Positions 55,001 to 64,000 of a DNA stretch of 64,000 nt are shown here, piece after piece. Below the pieces are notes generated by a model. The model saw nothing but the letters and a program-made list of their open reading frames with translations. It made no database searches and had not been told where the DNA came from. Origin of the DNA: Trichoplax adhaerens (lineage: Eukaryota > Placozoa > Uniplacotomia > Trichoplacea > Trichoplacidae); assembly GCF_000150275.1 (NCBI RefSeq), contig NW_002060960.1:412189-476188 (forward strand), written 5' to 3'. The position numbers were made by a program, and so were the translations under genes. Every line of letters begins with the position of its first letter. The stretch's first letter is position 1.

Positions 55001-58000
55001 GCAGTCGTATGATAATTTTAGCCATTGTAAAATATTCGATTTAGTAATACTCACATACCTCCAATAAATAACATGAATTGCGATGGTCAATACTAGAAAG
55101 AAGCTAGATAAGCCACAGCCAATGTAAGTTGTAGTTTCCAATTTAATTTTAGTAATCTACATTTAAATTACAAACAATACCGTATTTAATTGATTAGATT
55201 GGCATTTACAGTAGTTTACTATCAATTGCATAGTAATTCAGTTCGAGATTATTTTACCTTAGTTTAATAGTGAAATTTTAAGCAATTGTTTTGCATCTTA
55301 TATGAATCAATTTCAATTCATAAGTAATTTAGTAGTTGAATATAAGGATATCTGATTATAAAAGTACCACTAAATATCATGTCGAACTTTATTTACGTAA
55401 TGAAACATAAATTCTACAATATAATTTTGTTGTTAATCATAGTAGTTCATTAGGTAAACTGCTATACAGCTATCAAAAGCTTTTCAAGACATAAACTTAT
55501 ATGTAATAAAAATATGAAGACATTTATGTTAATATAAGGACTCACAGGGACATTAGACAGGATAGTCGCAAAAGTAGTCGTATGATTGCAATAGCAGACG
55601 GTATGAGTTAAATTGGATTCTAAACCCATCCAGCACCCTGTTGTTTCCCACGTGCAGTAACTGTAATGTTAATTAAATTTTGATAATTAGAAATATTTGC
55701 ATCAATAACTACCTATTATTGGCTAGTTAATCATGATTAGTTCGTTTCTATGCCTCAAAGTAACGCTATGACTATTGTTAACAATAATAATAATGTAAGT
55801 TGATTAATACGTATTATCGTTCCATTGAAATCCTTTCTTAAAAGAGGCAAATTGCAATTAATAATCAAGCATACATAGCGAAAAATTTTTACTTATTTTG
55901 AGATTTAAAATTAATTTGTATCGCAACTATGCCGCTTTAGCACCTTAATTTACTTATTAATTTGAAAATCGTGAACCTATCTGTAGTTAGAATGAATCAA
56001 TAATACTGGGCGCAAAAATATTAATCGTTGAAAACTTACCGGGATTGAGGTTGCCAATATGAACAATGTCGCTGACTGGATTGGCTACTTAAAAATGTCG
56101 ACTGGAATCAAAAATTAAATAGCGGTTACTTCAAATGAAGTAATGTATAATTTGGGCTTTATCATTATACAGAGAACAAAATTACGGTTTCTATTTCAGT
56201 AAGACTTTAATACATACTACAATGATTTAAATTTCGGTATTGGCAAATTATTGCAGCACATCCAAGTTAACAATAGTATAATCAGTAAACCTACATTTTT
56301 GTTAATAAAGGTAATCTTCAACGGCTGATATAAATTTTTATTTATCTTTGGATACATTGAGGTAGAGATAATATGGGAATTAACGGAGTGTGTGCCAGTA
56401 CTGGTTCCATTTATCAACGATATGTCGTTAAAAACGATAAAATTAGATATACTGGTAGCATAAGCATGTAGAACTGTAGTCTGATAGCACTTGAATCGAA
56501 ATAATATTCGTATAAACGTCATGTCAACGTTGACCGCTCATTAAAATACCGGTAATGCTTCAGATTTTGACAATTTATTAATATATTACCGATTAACTTC
56601 CATGGTTGATGGGATAACTGCATCAAGAGTTTTATATATTACCACCACCAGTTTTTGAACTATAAAATTGGTACATAAGTAGTAATAAGACTCGGATATT
56701 ACTAAAACAATTTACGATTCCTACTTGTATTAAATATTACATCTACGTACACTGATCATGTTGAACGGCTAGGCCTGGAATATTCATTTCAATGTTAGTT
56801 GCTAAATGGGCATCGTCAACATAGGTAAGATTGCCTACGCTTTCAGCAGAAAAACTCAAATTCCTGACAATAATCGCTGAAGAGTAAATAATTTGGCTTA
56901 GATATTGTCAAATTTACTCTTTAATCAACTATTTCATAGATTGTAACTTCTTTATAAAATAAAACATTTAATGTCGGTAATATATGAAAGAGTATATTAC
57001 CTATATTATCGTTTGTAGTAGTAAATGTTTCATTGTCTGGAATGCTATTTAGTTTGCTTGCAAAATCTTCTAAAGTGTCCATGATTGGAATTTTATTGTT
57101 ACTTGCATCTCGACAAAACTGTAAACAATGAATACATTGTTTTAATGCTATTTGCTTGCTATATCTGTATAAAGCACGAATACTGTATAGCAATACATAA
57201 ATAGAAGCTAATGCTTTAAAACAAAAATTTTCTACAAGTATTTAAACCATAATTTATTTATAGTCATGCCTACTTTATTTTCATATTTCCATGCTAATTT
57301 GTTTCGTAAGTTTAGAAGATTACTTTGTACCTTCATGAATTTCTATATAGTATAAGATATGAATTATGAATATAACGCTAAGAGCACCAATTTAAAGAAA
57401 CAAATAATCTTAGTAATTGTAATTATGACCTATAAGGATTTAGCTAAATTATGATAACCGTAAAGCATCGTACTTATGAACTTACAGTAAGTGTAGTGGT
57501 GTTCACTGTTTTCGAAACCTGATTAATTTTAGTCATTATTTCTAGTGTTTGGACAATATCACCTCCATACAACGTTTTGTTTGCCGTAGCAGTATCCAAC
57601 TCATTTATGACCTCATCTGAAACGCTTGGTCCACTTATGTTCAATCTGTTAGCCTAGAGAACAATTACAAAATTATAGTATGTTTACAGCTTTTAAAAGA
57701 ATTTTAGACTAATACTTTACAGTATTATTGTAATTACTATAGTTTCTACTCTACTAAATGTATACTTGCAAATATAAAGCCGTAACTTAGCCGATAGTCT
57801 ATGTGTTTAAAATTGTAGCTTTTTCATTGGTTATTACCAAACTAGTCATGGCAGCAAAAGTTGGTGATTTACATCCTGTAGTGTCGATTGATTCCCAAAT
57901 TGGCAAGCTACCGCTTCTAATACTGCATAAACGTGAAGCATTACCTATCCCACAAAGATATGACGGTCAATTTCTTATCAAAGTAAATAATATACTTTTC

Positions 58001-61000
58001 TATTAACTTATGACCATATAGGTATCTATCTTTAATATCTAAGTTTAATTCGACAGTAGAGTTAGATGTGAGATAGGCTTAAGATATTAATGGCCCAGAT
58101 AGTTGTCTATTTAGATTACCCTGAATTGAAGAAGGACAAGAAACTAATGCCGTTTTTCCACGATATGTTTTTGGCCATCGCATATCATTTGTTACTTCAC
58201 CCAAACAAAAATCTGTCGTATTTTTATCTTTAAAAATATTTATTAGTCAAGCCTTCTATAGTATGCAAGCACGTATAATTAATTATTATCTGTGTATCAT
58301 TAGCGTAATATCATATCAAAAATCTAACCTTTAACAGATATAACTGCCATAGCTGATGATATGGACCCTATAACGTTCGTAAACTGACACCAATGTGATC
58401 CATTATCTCCAGTGTTAACATCTATGATAATTAATTTCCCATAGCCAGGACTAATTAACATGTTATATGCCGAACTAGTAAGTTCGCCATCTTTCATCCA
58501 TTTAACACTCGGAATAGGATCACCTGTTGCTGTACATTCTAGAGTTAAAGTAGCTCCAGCTTTAATAGAAATACTCTGAGGTGATTGGGTGACATTAGGT
58601 GCAACTACAATATCAAAAGATCATCATATTAATACAGATCATTTTATCATTGCAGTAATTAGTGACATATGAGATAGTTAGCGAATAGCTGCAACGTAAA
58701 CTTATTACCAGCATTATGTGTTTCATATATAATCGATCTACTATAAGGTCCAAAACCAACTGAAGTCGATGCTGCCAATTGTATGGAGTAATTTTGTTGA
58801 GGTTGTAAATATTGCAATGTATGCTGAGTAATATTACCAACAATTATAATATTGTCAACAATCGGTTGTTTTAATAGGTTATATTTAATTCGATATCCGG
58901 TAATGATGCCGTTATGATCATTTATAGGAGGTACATTCCATACAACCATAGCTGAGGTAGCACCCTGAGCGGTAGGTAATATTCTTATATCTACTGGTGT
59001 GGCGCTAGGTACTGTAGAATTATGTCAAGGAATTATTTACGCGGAATACGGTAGTATATTTATGATCTAATAAAATGACTTCAGCTCGATTTTGTAGAAA
59101 ATAAAGCATTCTAGTAACATTGTGAGTTATTTATATTACTTAAATTACGAATAACACCAAGGTAATTTAAAAGACAATACAATATGGATTAAAACATACC
59201 TGATTCTAAAGTATTGATGATATATTCGTTACTTCGTGGACTTACACCAGCTATTGTAAAAGCTTGTATGGATATCTTATATTTTGAAAAATACTTCATG
59301 TTGAAAACGGTATAATTTCTAGAGTTACCAAGCAAGAACGTCTGATTTTCGTAGACTGTTAGATTGCTAACAAATTTATTGTTAGCATTATCAAGAATAA
59401 AGTGATAACCGAGTATAACTCCATTGCTAAATCTTTCAGAGATGACCTTAATTGCAAGTAATGAAATAGCATTACAAATAGCTCGAGAAACATCGTACTG
59501 TACAAAATAGGATTTACTTAAATCATCTTATACAATGCTGACGTACTTGCCATCCGATATTAACACTGTTATTACTAACAAGTGAAATCAATTGCACCAT
59601 AGGGCTTTCACTAGGTGCTATATTTAGTGATAATTTATAAAATGATTATACTTAGTACTTAGAAATAGATCACAAGTATAAGCATGGCATATCATATAAT
59701 ACAAGGATAGGTTATAATGACATCGTTATCATCACCTGCTTGGCGTGTTATCACAGATATGACTGGACTTTCTGGCCCTAATCCGATAATTGTTGCCGCT
59801 TTCATGGTAATATTGTATACAGTAAACGGTGATAAATTCATTAGTAATTTTGATGTTGTTGTAGCATTGACTGTAATGTTGCCGTAATCGTTCCACCGGG
59901 AAGAATTATAGCTAATCTTATAAGCGATAATAATGCCATTACGATCACTTAGTAAAACTGGCTGCCAGGAAAGGGTAATAGATGAGGCAGATATAACTAA
60001 ACTTTTCACATTCTGAGGGTAGGATTGAGGTGCTAGAACATGACAGGAATCATTTACTTTAGCTAATTAGAAATGATTAATGATTTTATTAAGACTATCA
60101 TATTTCATGCTAAAATCAGTTTTAGTTTAAACCTGCTTGATAAGTCGTTGATGATAGTGTAGGACTTTCAGGGCCAAAGCCGATCGCTGTTGCTGCTTTT
60201 ATACCGATATTATATGACGTAAATGGACTTAAATGAGTTAATTTTACCGTAGTCGTGGAACTATTAACCATGAAATCTTTATTTGTATTCCACTGTGTCG
60301 AATTGTAATATACCATATATGATACGATTACGCCGTTGCGATTGAAAAGCGCTAGTGGTTGCCATGAAAGTTCAATGGCAGTCGCAGAAATTACTCGTGA
60401 AATTATATTTTGTGGATAGGATCTGGGTACTATAATTCAATTAGAGTACAGTAGTATATTCCCAAAATTAGAATCAATAGAAAGCATCCGTTAGAAAATC
60501 AGACATTTAACAAAATAATTAATTATTATAGAAGACAGAACATTTTCTGATTATAATACGTAAAATTTTATTATATTTACGAGAATGGATCAAACCTGAT
60601 TGATGTGTTGTAGATGAAGTAGACGGACTTGCTGTCCCAAAGCCAGCTATCGTTGCTGCTTTGATGCTGATTATGTATTTAGTATAAGGAATTAAGCCAT
60701 TCAATATCGCCGTAGTAAGTGACGAATTGATGTGAACTACACCACTATCACTCCACTGCGTAGAATTATAGTAAAGCTGATACATGATTATAACTCCGTT
60801 TCGGTCAAATAAGGGTAATGGCTGCCATGAAATGTTTATTTCTGCAGCTGATATTGCTGATGAATTCAAACTTGGTGGATATGATCTAGGCACTGTTTGA
60901 TATCATTATCGAAAAGTAAATTTATAAGTTATCTATGAAACTAAATTTTATGATATCTATACTTTAAATATATAAAACCGCATAAGCTATGAGTGTATTT

Positions 61001-64000
61001 AGAAAAATTATAATTTTAATACCCTAAAATTTTTGAATCAATTCTGTAAATAATTATATATATGCATAATTAATCAAACCTGCTTGATGTGTTGTCGATA
61101 CCAAAGGAGGACTCTTAGGTCCAAAACCAATGATTGTGCTAGCTCTAAAGGTAATCTTATATGTCGTATACGGAATCAAATTTTGCAGCGTTGCTGAAGT
61201 TACTGAATTATTAAATTGCAGGTAACCATGATCATCCCATCGAGTAGAATTAAAGTATATGCTATATGAGGTAATGATTCCGTTACGATCGTATGGTGAA
61301 AGTGGTTGCCATGAAATGTATATTGATGTTGGCGATATCGAAATGGCGTTATCATTTTGTGGATATGATCTTGGAACTAATTAAATAGTAAAGAACTTGT
61401 TGGTAACATAAGATACATAATTATGAAAATATTTATCACTGCTGTCTAAGAAATAATATGCATAATCGAAAACTTGGTTCTATAACTACGGTACAATCAC
61501 TAGAAATAGCATTGTAGATTTTTGCTGAAATTCTAGCTATACGCGCAACTCTATTGATCCGTCATCCATTTATCTCATTTTGTGATAGATAAGTGAATAT
61601 TTAAACGTCTTATTCTATTGCATTCTTTATTTTACTGTATTATTTATACCACGGTATATTATTGTTTTATGATATCGACTTATCTCCTTTCGTGATCAAG
61701 ATAAACTTAATTGCTTGACATTGGTAACGCTATTTGTTTTACTTATTTTCGCTTTATTATACAATCTTTTAATGCTTTATCTTTACCTGACTGTAACGTG
61801 GTTCCAACTACATACAGACTGCCTGGTCCAAATCCAATTGCTGTAGCTGCGTATACAGTGATTTTATACGTTGTATACGGCGTCAAACTTGGAATAACTA
61901 CAGATGTTACTAAATCATTAACGCGAATAACTCCATCAGTTCGACGTGATGTAGCATTATAAACCACTTTATATTCTGTAATGATGCCATTTCTGTCGAG
62001 TGGAGATAATGGCTCCCATTTGACACTTATAGATGTAGACGACAAATTCGAAATGGTAAAATCGGGTGGATACGAGCGTGGTGCTGTAACAAATGGTATA
62101 ATTTATTATTAACTTAAACTCAACTTTGTGATCTAATTCAAAACACAACCGTTTAAGCTATTCGAATAATATATAAACAGTGGTATTTAGTAAAGGGAAA
62201 CTTAGTTATTTAAGTACGGTATCTGATAAAATCTGCGTTATAACGCACTGCTTATAGTTTATTAATAAAAGCCATCTTATAGAAACACAGCTTGGATGGG
62301 AACTCAGATTACTTTAAAATAGTATCAATCTAATATGGCCATTGTACGAAATTTTTAAGATGCGATGGCTGCCTTAACATTGGTTGTAACTCTATGTTCA
62401 AATTGTAATATCAAATCTATCATAGTTACGAACGATATCAAGAATTGAGTTTCCTTGATTTACGTACTGATATCAAAGGCCATAGTATTAAATGAAACAT
62501 TTAATTCTTACCCGCTTCATAGGTCACAACCGATACATCAGGACTATTTGGCCCAAATCCTGCAATAGTAGCCGCTTTTACACTTACATTATAAGTAGTA
62601 TAAGGTATTAGTTCCAGTATTATTGTTGATAAATCGGAATCACTGACTTGAATTGAACCGGTATGGTGCCACTGCAAGGATTTGTAGCTAATATTATATG
62701 TTAAAATAATGCCATTCTGATTGAGCAGCATTAATGGATGCCATGAAACCTTGATCGAATTAGCGGTTAGCATCGTTGCATTGAGATTAGGAGGATAGGA
62801 ACTAGGTACTGAAATCACATAAATTAATGTTGATAATCTTATGACTATAGATACGATTTAAGAATAATTATTTGTACTGTAGTATTCTAGCTCGTATAGT
62901 AATTTTTGATTTGTTTTGATATATTTTACCTGTTTGATATGTCGTAGCTGATTCTATTGAACTTGCAGGCCCGTATCCTGCGATAGTTGTAGCTTTAAGA
63001 ACAGCATTGTAGTTAGTAAACGGAATTAAATTTCTTATAGTAATATTCATAATCGAACTGTCCACGTATATGGTAGCATGATCATTCCATTTAGTTGAAT
63101 TATAATTTATGCTATAGGAATTTATAATGCCATTGCAATCAAAAACTCTGAGCGGTTGCCATGCCACATAAATCGAAGTTGGCGATACAGCAGTAAAGTT
63201 AATATTTTGAGGATACGAACTGGGTGCTACAATTTATAAACCAATCAAATAAATTATTAGTTATGTTTTATGCAAACAATTCTTATAAGTTTAGCGTATT
63301 TTAAATCGTCGATACTGAATAATAGTTAATATTACAGATAAGCAAACACAGTTTTTACTGAAGAATTGAACAATTGATAGAGGTTATTTTAATTATATTC
63401 TGAGATGAAATTATACAGCTTAAATTCTAAGTCCCAATCATTAGTCGATAATTAATCATTTTTAGCGACAAATCTACTAATAAAATAATTTATAAACATC
63501 TTTACTAAGTTTCTTTTGATATTGAGGCAAAGGTTTTAGAAGTACTTAATGTTTACCGGCTTGATAAGTGATAGTCGATGTATATGGGCTATTCGGTCCA
63601 AATCCAGCGGCTGTCGCTGCATTGATTGTCACATTATATATGGTATAAGGTATTAAATCATACAATATCGTATTAAAGGTTGTTCCATTAACTTGAATTA
63701 TGCCTGTGTGATTCCATTGTAAGGAATTATAACTAACATTATAGGTTATAATAACACCATTGCGATTAAACAATATTACTGGCTGCCATGATATATTGAT
63801 GGAATTTGCCGTCAAAGCAGTTGCGTTGAGATTGAGCGGATAAAAACTCGGCGCTAAAATAACCATTATGCATATAAATGGTAATAAGCTTTAATAACAT
63901 CAACTAAAAGATATTTCATTATACTTACTTTAAAATTCTCTTAATTGATTACATTAAGAGTCTAACCTGATTGATAAGTTGTAGACGATGTTACTGGGCT
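52037..64000 (-). CDS. Giant adhesion GPCR: FN3 array, Ig, HRM, GAIN/GPS, 7TM (5' end beyond window)
   Basis: Thirty-three minus-strand exons join in phase (about 1739 codons here). FN3: 64000-63967 (cut), 63853-63557, 63226-62930, 62808-62512, 62083-61787, 61376-61080, 60892-60596, 60429-60133, 60032-59736, then 59617-59547 with 59497-59200, and 59011-58709. Ig: 58604-58329 (LTLECTATGDP..KWMKDG..DNGSHWCQF). HRM: 58212-58120 and 57944-57838 (WPKTYRGKTA..CP, ASRLCSIRSGSLPIW). GAIN: 57653-57486, 57118-57001, 56876-56751, 56473-56295. GPS: 56101-56040 and 55660-55546 (HCSYW..GCW..CYCNHTTTFA). TM1-TM7: 55156-55059, 54781-54679, 54549-54399, 54228-54147, 53967-53901, 53449-53352, 53264-53138, 52880-52821. 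Tail: 52530-52479 and 52089-52037. Family hallmarks include TYIGCGLS in TM1, the TM3 Cys and LHY..FAWML, and ECL2 CWL. It should be a cell-surface adhesion receptor that self-cleaves at the GPS and signals through G proteins. Ligand unknown. The signal peptide lies off the right edge and the stop exon was not found. Confidence 0.93.
52821..55156 (-). other. Seven-transmembrane domain of the adhesion GPCR
   Basis: Eight exons encode the seven helices. TM1 is in 55156-55059, TM2 in 54781-54679, TM3 in 54549-54399, TM4 in 54228-54147, and ECL2 plus TM5 in 53967-53901. The third intracellular loop is a separate exon (53449-53352), TM6 and most of TM7 are in 53264-53138, and the end of TM7 is in 52880-52821. 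The disulfide pair is present (Cys at the start of TM3 and Cys of CWL in ECL2). In TM3 the common WML.E motif reads WMLCQ. Confidence 0.9.
55546..56101 (-). other. GPS autoproteolysis motif of the adhesion GPCR
   Basis: The GPS is coded by two exons, 56101-56040 and 55660-55546. Conserved Cys and Trp appear in order: C..W, C.W, GCW, then C.C. The cleavage segment reads CYCNHTTTFA, where most family members have C.CNHLT.FA. The His and the nucleophilic Thr are kept, while the Leu before the cut is Thr. Confidence 0.88.
59736..63853 (-). repeat. Array of eight FN3 exons, each exactly 297 nt, phase 1-1
   Basis: The eight complete canonical FN3 modules are each coded by one exon of 297 nt (99 codons). 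Every exon begins with the last two bases of an Ala or Val codon before Pro, and ends with the first base of the Gly codon in a (Y/H/R)Q(A/S/T)G motif or equivalent. Core motifs repeat: SWQP or a variant, (D/N)RNG(V/I)I, the YNS(T/L)xW strand, (I/S)P(Y/F)T.Y, then the A(A/S)T..G(F/Y/L)G stretch. Introns between them vary from 100 to 428 bp and do not align. N-glycosylation sequons are frequent. This is the classic signature of ectodomain growth by exon duplication. Confidence 0.95.

Noticed and set aside
56291-56295. Alternative donor GTTTAC at 56290 for the last GAIN exon
   Set aside because: It leaves phase 1, which puts a stop or wrong frame into the GPS exon; the GTAGGT donor at 56294 gives phase 0 and an intact GPS.
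61711-61962. 83-codon plus-strand frame
   Set aside because: It is the antisense shadow of an FN3 exon.

Overview
This is an AT-rich (roughly two-thirds A+T by eye) animal nuclear genome window. Genes are split by short introns (about 60-1000 bp) with GT..AG borders, and exon phases are consistent across whole genes. The families present (ABCC transporter, FAIM, phospholipid scramblase, GPATCH8-type G-patch/zinc-finger protein, MOSMO, adhesion GPCR) are metazoan. The long kinesin-light-chain-type TPR gene and the compact introns are reminiscent of a placozoan such as Trichoplax. That placement is inference from style, not a database match.

Layout, left to right. (1) About 2054-10755 (+): a full-length ABCC/MRP1-type transporter in 29 recognised exons; only the start-codon exon is missing. 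(2) 12273-13682 (-): two exons of a MOSMO-like four-TM protein, convergent with the transporter. (3) 14361-16680: non-coding, with tandem duplications and a 0.9 kb tract dominated by the self-complementary word GTACAGTAC. (4) 17111-19162 (+): FAIM in three exons. (5) 20280-22980 (-): GPATCH8-like gene in eight exons, N-terminal exon missing. (6) 23.0-25.7 kb: no convincing gene, but nested duplications. (7) 25863-27158 (-): single-exon 431-aa protein of unknown family. (8) 27.2-31.7 kb: repeats, one half of a dispersed inverted repeat, and a possible decayed receptor gene. (9) 31704-34517 (+): scramblase in seven exons. (10) 35896-39738 (-): single-exon 1280-aa protein that is almost wholly TPR. 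(11) 39.7-47.1 kb: repeats and AT-rich sequence. (12) 47102-49086 (+): 3' exons of a Cys-rich (GCC2/GCC3) single-pass membrane protein. (13) 52037 to beyond 64000 (-): a very large adhesion GPCR gene, open at the right edge.

The adhesion GPCR is the most striking locus. In coding order it reads: FN3 (cut by the window end), eight FN3 modules each in one exon of exactly 297 nt with phase 1-1 borders, two divergent FN3 modules, one Ig domain, an HRM domain, the GAIN domain, a GPS motif, seven transmembrane segments, and a short tail. I traced 33 exons whose phases all join. The modular ectodomain looks built by exon duplication, and I do not recognise this exact domain order from the vertebrate receptor subfamilies.

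The genes do not form an obvious pathway. Several act at membranes (transporter, scramblase, MOSMO-like protein, Cys-rich protein, adhesion GPCR), but there is no operon-like logic and neighbours lie on both strands. Exon borders were placed by hand from splice motifs, reading phase and recalled family sequence, so first exons and the weakest acceptors are the least certain parts.
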